DNA from: Acidocella sp.
Lineage (GTDB): Bacteria; Pseudomonadota; Alphaproteobacteria; Acetobacterales; Acetobacteraceae
NCBI GenBank assembly: GCA_027308685.1
Contig: DAIDEE010000067.1
Location: forward strand, 1-64,000
DNA: 64,000 nucleotides
Direction of reading: 5' to 3'
Translations under genes and position numbers: made by a program
Notes under the pieces: generated by a model
Databases searched by the model: none
What the model was told of the DNA's origin: nothing
The model's input: only the letters and a program-made list of their open reading frames with translations
Shown here: positions 38,389-45,994 of the stretch, one piece after another
Layout of the letters: each line of letters opens with the position of its first letter
Numbering within the stretch: position 1 is the stretch's first letter

Positions 38389-39885
38389 ATGAAACAACCA
38401 AAACCCGCTGGCCACCGCTCTATGTCAGCCGCCCAGGCAGCCAAGTTGCAAGGGGCACCGGCGAAGCTGGTCAAGAGCCTGGCGAAGGGCGCAGTGGTGG
38501 AGCCACGCAATACTGAGGTGGAGACGCTAACCACCGCCTCTGCGCCATGGGAGGTGCGTGAGGCCACGGGCCGGGCGTTGCGGGCGCATAACCCGCGCGA
38601 ATCCCACGTCGGCTGGCAGCCCGCCCGGCACCGGCCAGACCCGCTTGAGCTGATAAACGCCAGCAACCAAGGCCGGGTGCCGGAGTTGGTGAAAATCCGC
38701 ATGGAGCGCATGGCTTCTTCGCCTTTTGCCTTTTTGCGCGGGGCGGCGGTGGTGATGGCCTGGGACCTGGCGCAAACCAAAACCATGGGGCTCGATGTGG
38801 TGGTCGATGGTGATTGCCATGTCGATAATTTCGGGCTGTTCGGCACCGCGCAGGACCAGGTGGTGCTCGACCTCAATGATTTCGATGAAGCCACCATCGG
38901 CCCTTGGGAATATGACCTCAAACGTCTGACCGCCAGTATAAATCTTTCAGGCCGTGAAAATGGTTTATCGCGGAAGGAACGCAAAAGGGCCGTGATGGCC
39001 GCGGTGAATGGATACCGCTTCTCGCTCAACCGCTTGCAAAGCCTGCCAGTGCTGGAACTCTGGAATCGCCATACCGTGCCGGAGCGGATGGACCAGCGGC
39101 AGATGAAGCTCGATAAAAAAACCGCCGCCATCATCCGCAAATCGGTTGCTAAAGCCCGCGCCACCAACAATACCACCTTCCTGGAAACCGCCGCCGAGCG
39201 CGATTGCAACGGCAGATGGCACATCAAGCTCGACGCCCCGATCACCACGGCGGTTGAGCCTGCCTTGAAAGCCCAAATCGTCGCGGCGTTGCGTGACTAC
39301 ATCGAAACACTCGCCCCAGAGCGCCAATACATGATCCGGCGCTATCACATTGTGGATATCGTCCGCCGCGTGGTTGGCGTGGGCAGCGTGGGACTGCGCG
39401 CCTACCTCATCATGCTGATCGGCAATGGCGATGATGACGGGCTTTTTCTGCAATTCAAGGAAGCGGCACCCGCCGCCCTGGCACCCTACCTGCCGGTACT
39501 GCCCAAGCCTTACAAGCACGAAGGCCAGCGTGTGGTGTACGGCCAGCGCCTGTTGCAAGCCGCCGGCGACCCGCTGCTAGGCTGGACCACCATGGACGAG
39601 CGGCCGTATTACGTCCGACAGATGCGCAACTTCAAAGGCGCCATCCCCACTGAATTTCTCTATGGCCAGCCCTTCAATTTTTTCGCCTTCGGTTACGGCG
39701 CCCTGCTGGCCCGCGCCCACGCCCGGGTGGGCGATGCCGCCGTTATCAGCGGCTATTGCGGTGCTTCTGAAACGCTCGACCTCGCCATGGCCAGTTGGGC
39801 GGAGGCCTATGGCGACCAGACCGAGGCCGACCATAAAAAATTCGTAAAGCAGTTAAGCGGCAGCGGGCGAGCGCCGAAAAAATAG
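38389..39885 (+). CDS. DUF2252 family protein
   Basis: A 498-residue protein of the DUF2252 family, widespread and uncharacterised, with distant resemblance to protein-kinase-like folds. Key family segments are KIRMERMASSPFAFLRGAAV, VVVDGDCHVDNFGLFG (like the kinase HGDxxxxN loop), and VVLDLNDFDEATIGPWEYDL, then KRLTASINLSGR. The C-terminal part includes PYYVRQMRNFKGAIPTE. No obvious operon partner. Its last 33 bases overlap the end of the acyltransferase gene on the other strand. A perfect TTGACA lies at 38355–38360 but the matching -10 is poor. Confidence 0.9.
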   Translation: MKQPKPAGHRSMSAAQAAKLQGAPAKLVKSLAKGAVVEPRNTEVETLTTASAPWEVREATGRALRAHNPRESHVGWQPARHRPDPLELINASNQGRVPELVKIRMERMASSPFAFLRGAAVVMAWDLAQTKTMGLDVVVDGDCHVDNFGLFGTAQDQVVLDLNDFDEATIGPWEYDLKRLTASINLSGRENGLSRKERKRAVMAAVNGYRFSLNRLQSLPVLELWNRHTVPERMDQRQMKLDKKTAAIIRKSVAKARATNNTTFLETAAERDCNGRWHIKLDAPITTAVEPALKAQIVAALRDYIETLAPERQYMIRRYHIVDIVRRVVGVGSVGLRAYLIMLIGNGDDDGLFLQFKEAAPAALAPYLPVLPKPYKHEGQRVVYGQRLLQAAGDPLLGWTTMDERPYYVRQMRNFKGAIPTEFLYGQPFNFFAFGYGALLARAHARVGDAAVISGYCGASETLDLAMASWAEAYGDQTEADHKKFVKQLSGSGRAPKK

Positions 39886-40944
39886 GGCTATCCGCCGTTC
39901 GAGCGTTTGGTTGATCAGCAAGGCGCCACTCTGCGCCACGGCCAGCACTACAATTACGTAGGTTACGCCAGCCAACTCTGATGTTAAATGCAAATGCCGC
40001 CATAGAATTGAAAAACTACGGATCACGAACGGATGGATCAGATACATTGCGTACGACGCATCCCCCAGCCGTACCAGCCAGCGCTCAAGCGTATTCAACA
40101 CCGCCGGCGAACGCCCTAAACACGCAGCACCAACCATCAAGGTTGCCGGAGCCCCAAACGCCAGCGCCCGCCACTCCAGTGTCCGCCCGGCGTTAAAATG
40201 CAGCGCGATGACGGCCACCACGATCAACAGCGGCCGCAGCCATTCTGGCAGCCGAACCCCTCGCGCAAACACCAGCGCGATCATCATTCCCGCGCAGAAT
40301 TCTAAAATAATCAGATTAGACCAATAAGAAAATTGAACATTATGAAAATGCATCAATTGTCCTGTTAGCACGAACAAACCTAACAGCGCCACCGCGCCCG
40401 CTACCGCTTTATAGCGGGTGAGCAGCAGAAACGGCGTGAAGACCAGGTAGAAAAACATCTCATAGTTCAAGGTCCAGCCGAGTCCGTAGGCCGGTTGTAC
40501 CATGCCGTCAGGACGCATCATGGGAATGAAAAAATAACTGGCGAAGCAATATAAAGGGCTGCCAATGTCACCATGAATTTCGTGCCGGTCCAGCAGTAAT
40601 ATCAGGAGGAAACCACTGCTGACGATCCAGTAAAGTGGCACAATTCGTGCCAGTCTTCGGCGCAGGAATACCAGTGGCCCACGAGCCACTCCGAACAATG
40701 AAGCCGAAGCGTGCACGATCACAAAGCCGGAAATGACGAAAAAAATATCAACCCCGGCCACCCAGGGCATGAAATTCATAATGGCGGTCAAAACCCCAGA
40801 AGGGTCGCCGCCATTATTCACGGCATCATATTCAACATGACTAAAAGCGACCGAGAAAGCCGCTAATGCCCGCAGCGCCTGAATCCAGGGCAGAAACCTC
40901 TGCGGCAACCGAGCCGTTGGCAGCGCCGGGCCGCTTGAGCGCAA
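39853..40944 (-). CDS. Acyltransferase 3 family membrane protein
   Basis: A 363-residue integral membrane O-acyltransferase of the OafA/exopolysaccharide type. It opens after a short tail with WIQALRALAAFSVAFSHVEY, where the His is the family catalytic His, then VDIFFVISGFVIVHA and RRLARIVPLYWIVSSG. About ten helices follow. It probably acylates a surface sugar. The only start in frame is TTG at 40944, with AAGG just upstream, four bases after the rpmG stop; translation may thus be coupled to rpmG. The stop lies within the opposite DUF2252 gene. Confidence 0.88.
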   Translation of the reverse strand: MRSSGPALPTARLPQRFLPWIQALRALAAFSVAFSHVEYDAVNNGGDPSGVLTAIMNFMPWVAGVDIFFVISGFVIVHASASLFGVARGPLVFLRRRLARIVPLYWIVSSGFLLILLLDRHEIHGDIGSPLYCFASYFFIPMMRPDGMVQPAYGLGWTLNYEMFFYLVFTPFLLLTRYKAVAGAVALLGLFVLTGQLMHFHNVQFSYWSNLIILEFCAGMMIALVFARGVRLPEWLRPLLIVVAVIALHFNAGRTLEWRALAFGAPATLMVGAACLGRSPAVLNTLERWLVRLGDASYAMYLIHPFVIRSFSILWRHLHLTSELAGVTYVIVVLAVAQSGALLINQTLERRIALFFRRSPAAA

Positions 40945-40948
40945 AACC

Positions 40949-41116
40949 TTACTTGATTTTGGCTTCTTTGAACTTCACATGCTTGCGCACAACGGGGTCG
41001 TACTTGTTCAGCTCCAGCTTGGTGGTCTGCGCACGCGCGTTCTTTTTGGTCACATAAAAGTAACCAGTGTCCGCGGTCGAAATAAGCTTGATTTGAACTA
41101 CGTTAGATTTGGCCAT
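40949..41116 (-). CDS. rpmG: 50S ribosomal protein L33
   Basis: A 55-residue protein, [20 protein letters not shown] at the start, then [20 protein letters not shown] and [15 protein letters not shown]: a zinc-independent L33 without the Cys pairs. GAGAT lies before the ATG at 41116 on the minus strand. It is near the rnr/S41 protease genes as in many alphaproteobacteria, separated from the latter by 65 bases. Confidence 0.97.
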   Translation of the reverse strand: MAKSNVVQIKLISTADTGYFYVTKKNARAQTTKLELNKYDPVVRKHVKFKEAKIK

Positions 41117-41181
41117 GATATCGATCTCCAGTCGCGGGCGTATGCCCCATCGGGGCGGCTTTGGTCAAGGGCTGATTACAT

Positions 41182-42714
41182 TCAGGGCGGCAGCAATGCA
41201 GCGTTGTAGGCCGTTTTGGAGGCTAAAAGTGCCCGCGCTGCTGTGAAATCGAGGTTCCCGCCAATATCGGCGGGACACTGGTTGCGTATGTCCAGAATTT
41301 TATCGACCCCCAGCGGGGCCCGTGCCGCTCGTGAGGCCGCCAGGGCAGGGGCTAGCTTGTTCACCCCGCGGTACAGCGCCGCAAGCTGGCCATGCAAACC
41401 AGCCTCGCCGAGGCTGGTGCACACCTGCGGCAAAACACCCAGGGTCTGCAACGGCCAGCCGCGTGGCGCCAAAACCCGGCTCCAGGTCACGTAAAGCTCA
41501 CCACCATCGGGCAGCGACGTGACGGTTTGAACCAGGCCCTTGCCAAGCGTCGCACTGCCTACCACCACGGCGCGGCGGTCATCGGCCAGGGCGGCGGCCA
41601 GAATTTCGGCGGCACTGGCAGTTTGCCCATCCACCAAAACCACCATCGGTAACCCTGCGGTTAAATCGCTCCCTTCGGCGGTGAAATTCTGGTCAGCATC
41701 AACATCGCGCCCTGCGGCTTCAACAATTTTACCGCTCGCCAAAAGGGAGTCGGCAATCAGCACAGCCTGGCGCAACACACCGCCCCGGTTGCCACGCAAA
41801 TCCAAAACCAGGCTCGCTGGGGCGGGGGACATACTCAGCCCCGACTCCAGCGCGGCTGAAAACTGGTCACTGGTGCCTTTGTTGAACCCGGCGATTTTTA
41901 ACACCAGCGCTCCTGGTATGGCGCTGTCCTTGGTCTCATCAAACACCGTTTGCGGTGGTACCAGCGCCCGGGTGAGCGTGATGTCACTGCCGGCGGCGGG
42001 GTTGTTCGCATCAGCCACCCGTAGGGTGATGCTGCTGCCCTGAATACCGTTTAACCGGCTGTTCAATTGCGTAATCTGGCTCGCGTAAGCGGGCTTACCG
42101 TCAATCGCGAGCACTGTTGATCCCGTCGCCATTCCTGCTTCAGCGGCAGGGCCGGCAGCGGCAACGGCGGTGATCACAACCTTGTTGTCCTGACGGCCCA
42201 GCGTCAGCCCCGCCCCGGCAATGCCGGTGATCATCAGTTGGTCCTGTGCGGCCTGCAAAGGCGGCTCGTAACGCGAATAAGGGTCGAAATGGTTGAATAA
42301 TTCATCAAAAAAGCTGCCAATCACACCCTGCGTGCCCGCCTGCTGCAACCCCGGCGAGGCCGCATAAGCCGCCTGTGCCACCGCCGCCGCCGCCTTTCCC
42401 CAACCTGCCGCGTCATTGGGAGCCGGTGCCGGTACCGCGATCAATAATTGTTCCGGGCCGTACAGCCGTATCTGGTTATCCTGCAAGGTCGCGTTCAAAT
42501 CCGGGTCCAGCGCGGTCAAGCCGTTCAGCCCCCACAAGGTCATTTGCGGTACGCTCAACGGTTCAAGCGAGCGTGGTGCGATATATGATAGCGCCGCCCC
42601 CCACACCGAGGCCGCCGTCGCCGTATCAAACGCGGTCGCTGCCAGGGCAGGCTTCGCCCAGCCCGCCATTGGCAGAGCAATAATCAGCAGCAGCAATATG
42701 GCGCGGCGGCTCAC
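41182..42714 (-). CDS. S41 (C-terminal processing) peptidase
   Basis: A 510-residue exported protease. The signal peptide is SRRAILLLLIIALPMAGWA with a cleavage site near AKPALAA. A PDZ domain (about 155–225: GAGLTLGRQDNKVVITAVAA) is followed by the S41 core. LVLDLRGNRGGVLRQAVLIA leads to the catalytic Ser in DGQTASAAEILAAALADDRR and Lys in GSATLGKGLVQTV. The Ser-Lys dyad is therefore intact. It begins with GTG inside the rnr stop (GTGA), so it is coupled to RNase R. Periplasmic processing of envelope proteins is likely. Confidence 0.9.
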   Translation of the reverse strand: MSRRAILLLLIIALPMAGWAKPALAATAFDTATAASVWGAALSYIAPRSLEPLSVPQMTLWGLNGLTALDPDLNATLQDNQIRLYGPEQLLIAVPAPAPNDAAGWGKAAAAVAQAAYAASPGLQQAGTQGVIGSFFDELFNHFDPYSRYEPPLQAAQDQLMITGIAGAGLTLGRQDNKVVITAVAAAGPAAEAGMATGSTVLAIDGKPAYASQITQLNSRLNGIQGSSITLRVADANNPAAGSDITLTRALVPPQTVFDETKDSAIPGALVLKIAGFNKGTSDQFSAALESGLSMSPAPASLVLDLRGNRGGVLRQAVLIADSLLASGKIVEAAGRDVDADQNFTAEGSDLTAGLPMVVLVDGQTASAAEILAAALADDRRAVVVGSATLGKGLVQTVTSLPDGGELYVTWSRVLAPRGWPLQTLGVLPQVCTSLGEAGLHGQLAALYRGVNKLAPALAASRAARAPLGVDKILDIRNQCPADIGGNLDFTAARALLASKTAYNAALLPP

Positions 42715-44930
42715 CTTCGGCGTTTCGGTTTAGACTTTAGTGGTGGAATGAAGCGCTTTGGCACCCGTGGTGCGCTGGCGGTGGCGCCGGTAATAATATT
42801 GAACAGTAAACCGCCGGTTACCGGCTTGGCTTCCGCCAGCCGCACTTCAATATTTTGGGCCAATTGGAACGAAAGACGGGTGCGCTTACCGATCAGGCTC
42901 TGGCTGGCCTCGTCATGCACCCAATAATCATCCGGTAAACTCGCCATCGGCGCAAACCCACTCGCCCCTGTTTCTGATAAAGTGACGAATAAGCCGAACT
43001 TCGTCACCCCGGAAATCCGCCCCTCGAACAACTCTCCCACGCGGTGTTGCAAATACAGCGCAAGGTAGCGGTCGGTGGAATCGCGCTCCGCCAGGGTGGC
43101 GCGGCGCTCAGTGGCGGTAATATGCTCGGCGGTGTCTGCAAACTTCGCGATCTCGGCCACCGTCAGACCGTCCTTGCCCAGGTTCAGCCCTGTGATAAGC
43201 GCACGGTGCACCAGCAAATCCGCATAGCGGCGAATCGGCGACGTGAAATGCGCATATTTCGTCAGTGCCAGGCCAAAATGCCCGATGTTGTCCGGCCCGT
43301 ATTCCGCCTGAGACTGGCTGCGCAACATGGTCTCATTCACCAGCACCGCCTTATCCGTTCCGGCCACCAGTTTCAGCACATGGTCCAAGTCACGCGGGTG
43401 CAACTGGTCGGCGGCCTTTAGCGAAATATCCAAAGTCGCCAGGAAGCTGCGCAGATTATCAATTTTCTCCGGGCTGGGCGGCGCGTGCAGCCGGTACATG
43501 CAGGGTAGTTTGTGGTGCTCCAACTCCTCGGCGGCGCACACATTGGCCAAAATCATGAATTCCTCGATCAGCCGGTGGCTATTCAGCCGAGGTCGGGGCG
43601 CGATGCTCGCCACCTGACCATCCGGCGTCAGCTCAACCTTGCGCTCCGGCAAATCCAAATCCAGCGTGCCACGAGCGGTGCGCGCGGCCGACAGAGCTGC
43701 GAATGCCGCGAACAAATTGGCATGCGCGTTTGGGTGCGCATCGTGCTCGGCCTGCACCTCCTCATAGGTTTTACGCGCTGCCGAGCGCATCAGCCCGCGC
43801 CCGAACTTATGCGATTGTTTACGCCCCTCGGCGTTGATGACCATCTCGACAAACAAGCACCCCCGGTCCTCATGCGGCTTCAAGCTGCACCAACCGTTCG
43901 AGAGCGCTTCGGGCAGCATCGGCACCACCCGGTCGGGGAAGTAACAGGAATTGCCGCGCTCGCGGGCCGAGACATCCAACGCCGAGTCAGGCTTCACATA
44001 ATGCGCCACATCGGCGATCGCCACGATCAGCCGCATCCCCTTATCAACCGGCTCCGCGAACACCGCGTCGTCAAAATCTCTGGCATCAGCGCCATCGATC
44101 GTAATCAGCCCAACTTCGCGCAAATCAGTCCGCTTGCCCAACGGTGTGGCTTTGGCGCGTTCGGCTTCCTTCACCGCGGCATCAGGAAAGTCCACCGGAA
44201 TTTCATGTGTTGCAATCGCAATCAAACTGACCGAGCGTGCATCCGTCACCTGACCCAGGCACTCGGTCACCCGCGCAGGCTTCGGCCCATAACCGGAGCC
44301 GGGCAGGGGTTCGGCCCTCACAATCTCACCACTGGTCGCGCCCATCGTCTCGGAGGCAGGCACCACCCATTCGGCCTTCTGCTTCTTATCGGTTGGTTCA
44401 ATCCGCCCGCCGGCCCCCTCGGCGCGAAACACCCCGATGATACTGCCGGTTTTTTCGGTGATGCGTTTGAGCGTGCGGCCTTCGTATTTATCCGGCCCCA
44501 CCCGGCGCAGCCGCGCCAGCACCCGCGCCCCAGGTGCCAACGCCGGCTGCCCGCGGGCTTCGGCCATCATAAAGATAATCGGCGGTCGGCCTTGGCCTTC
44601 CCACACCACGGGCCGCGCCAGCGCCTCACCTTCACGGTCGATGCCAGTGACTTCCACCACCGCATTTTCAGGCAACCGTCCGGCCTCGCTGAATTGCTTC
44701 GGTCCCACCCGGTCCAGCCCACCATCGGCCTCCAGCGACTTCATCAGCCCCCGCAACGCCTTTTTATCATCCGGCCCAACCCCAAACGCCCGGGCAATCT
44801 CGCGCATGCCCACCTTGCCTTTCGCCTCCGCCAGAAAACTTTTTACGGCATCACGAGTCGGCAGCTTTTGCGCCGGTTTGGTCCCGGTTTTGGGCAGCTT
44901 TGGACGGGGTTTTTTATGGACTGTCTTCAT
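42711..44930 (-). CDS. rnr: Ribonuclease R
   Basis: A 739-residue 3'-5' exoribonuclease that degrades structured RNA. It has an N-terminal winged helix (EAKGKVGMREIARAFGVGPD), a cold-shock domain (AVVEVTGIDREGEALARPV), the RNB catalytic core with the metal Asp residues of IDGADARDFDDAVFAEP, RERGNSCYFPDRVVPMLPEA, and FTSPIRRYADLLVHRALI, and a C-terminal S1 domain (GELFEGRISGVTKFGLFVTL). A short basic tail ends the protein. It follows topA in the usual order, here with two small genes between. Confidence 0.96.
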   Translation of the reverse strand: MKTVHKKPRPKLPKTGTKPAQKLPTRDAVKSFLAEAKGKVGMREIARAFGVGPDDKKALRGLMKSLEADGGLDRVGPKQFSEAGRLPENAVVEVTGIDREGEALARPVVWEGQGRPPIIFMMAEARGQPALAPGARVLARLRRVGPDKYEGRTLKRITEKTGSIIGVFRAEGAGGRIEPTDKKQKAEWVVPASETMGATSGEIVRAEPLPGSGYGPKPARVTECLGQVTDARSVSLIAIATHEIPVDFPDAAVKEAERAKATPLGKRTDLREVGLITIDGADARDFDDAVFAEPVDKGMRLIVAIADVAHYVKPDSALDVSARERGNSCYFPDRVVPMLPEALSNGWCSLKPHEDRGCLFVEMVINAEGRKQSHKFGRGLMRSAARKTYEEVQAEHDAHPNAHANLFAAFAALSAARTARGTLDLDLPERKVELTPDGQVASIAPRPRLNSHRLIEEFMILANVCAAEELEHHKLPCMYRLHAPPSPEKIDNLRSFLATLDISLKAADQLHPRDLDHVLKLVAGTDKAVLVNETMLRSQSQAEYGPDNIGHFGLALTKYAHFTSPIRRYADLLVHRALITGLNLGKDGLTVAEIAKFADTAEHITATERRATLAERDSTDRYLALYLQHRVGELFEGRISGVTKFGLFVTLSETGASGFAPMASLPDDYWVHDEASQSLIGKRTRLSFQLAQNIEVRLAEAKPVTGGLLFNIITGATASAPRVPKRFIPPLKSKPKRRR

Positions 44931-44969
44931 ACCCCTAGTATGGGGCTTCGAAGCCTTACCGACAAAGGG

Positions 44970-45389
44970 TTATAGAGCGATCAACAGCGCCGCGACGCTG
45001 GCCCACCCCATCACCACCCAGGTCAGCACGACACCACCAAACCGGAATGGGTTGGGGGCAGGACGGCTCATGCCCACCGGATGCGCCACCCTGGCCACCA
45101 CCAGCAGCACCGCCTGTAATGTCACCATCCAATGCGCCGCCCCCGCTGCCTCGATGCCGCCCAGCAGAATCAGCGCTAGCGGCACATATTCAGCGAAATT
45201 GGCGTGGCATCGTACTGCAATCTGTAATCTCGGGGCTTTGGCTTCTTCTCCCAGCAGAATTCGTCCATCGGCATCGTCGCCTAAGCTGATATTGGTCTTG
45301 GCGCGCGCCATCACCACCCGCGCCGACAGCGCCACATATAGCAGGCCAAGCACACCAGCCGTCAGCAACGTGATGGGAATATTGCTCAT
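44970..45389 (-). CDS. MAPEG-family membrane protein
   Basis: A 139-residue protein with four hydrophobic helices. It contains LSARVVMARAKTNISLGDDA, RLQIAVRCHANFAEYVPLAL, with the MAPEG pattern RxxNxxE-like (RCHANFAEY), and ends VVLTWVVMGWASVAALLIA. The family includes glutathione-dependent membrane enzymes; this small bacterial branch (YecN type) has no proven reaction. The start at 45389 has a strong GGAGG upstream. It overlaps the MOSC gene by 4 bases. Confidence 0.9.
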   Translation of the reverse strand: MSNIPITLLTAGVLGLLYVALSARVVMARAKTNISLGDDADGRILLGEEAKAPRLQIAVRCHANFAEYVPLALILLGGIEAAGAAHWMVTLQAVLLVVARVAHPVGMSRPAPNPFRFGGVVLTWVVMGWASVAALLIAL

Positions 45390-45961
45390 ATCAAATTTCC
45401 TCCACTCCAATTTTTATTGTTCGGTATTCTCAAACGCACCGGCCCAGGCCGAATGCTACCCGCTTGTTCGACTGAGGCAACAATCCCCCGGCGGTTTTTG
45501 GCGGATTTCACGAACAACAAATCGAGATCAGCCTGCCCCGGATAATGCGCCGCCACTTCGCGCCCCGCAAACCGGCAAGGGGCGTTGTCGCCTTCGTTCA
45601 CCAGCGTTGCACCGTTTTCAAAAAACAGCCGCGTGCCCCAAGGGATATTGGTAAAGTCCGGCACGCCTTGGATAAGAATATTGGCGCCAATCCATTCCGG
45701 CTTCATATCATGCAACTCCATTGTCCGGGCGATCAACGCGAGGTCCTCAACCGAAACAATTGTTAGCTGCCGGCCACTGCGCATTGCCATTCCAGACGGA
45801 TACCATTTCTCCCGCGCCCCGGCAGCGCGCGTGAAACCATAATGCCGGTCGCCGGGAATTCCTTGCAGGTCCAGGTTGAGAGCTTCAACACGCTCGGTGC
45901 GGAAATGGCCGGCGTGAGGCGTGGCAAATACCGCAACAACAGTGGCTGTTATGGTGCTCAT
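45386..45961 (-). CDS. MOSC-domain protein
   Basis: A 191-residue MOSC protein, related to the C-terminal domain of molybdenum cofactor sulfurase. Present are VEALNLDLQGIPGDRHYGFT, RQLTIVSVEDLALIA, WIGANILIQGVPDFTNIPWG and the Cys of EGDNAPCRFAGREVA, the usual candidate sulfur carrier. It begins 33 bases after topA on the same strand and overlaps the MAPEG gene. Its link to molybdenum cofactor is a family inference; moaA is elsewhere in the window. Confidence 0.9.
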   Translation of the reverse strand: MSTITATVVAVFATPHAGHFRTERVEALNLDLQGIPGDRHYGFTRAAGAREKWYPSGMAMRSGRQLTIVSVEDLALIARTMELHDMKPEWIGANILIQGVPDFTNIPWGTRLFFENGATLVNEGDNAPCRFAGREVAAHYPGQADLDLLFVKSAKNRRGIVASVEQAGSIRPGPVRLRIPNNKNWSGGNLI

Positions 45962-45994
45962 ATTCTTTGCCCCATATTGGTCATGACGCCAGGA

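Noticed and set aside
38274-39248. 324-codon open frame opposite DUF2252
   Set aside because: Antisense shadow, Ser/Arg-rich, no family features; it would also run through the whole promoter region of the DUF2252 gene.
43512-44975. 487-codon open frame on the plus strand opposite rnr
   Set aside because: Lies wholly over the well-conserved RNase R gene; its translation is rich in His, Arg and Pro with no recognisable domain, as expected of an antisense shadow in GC-rich DNA.
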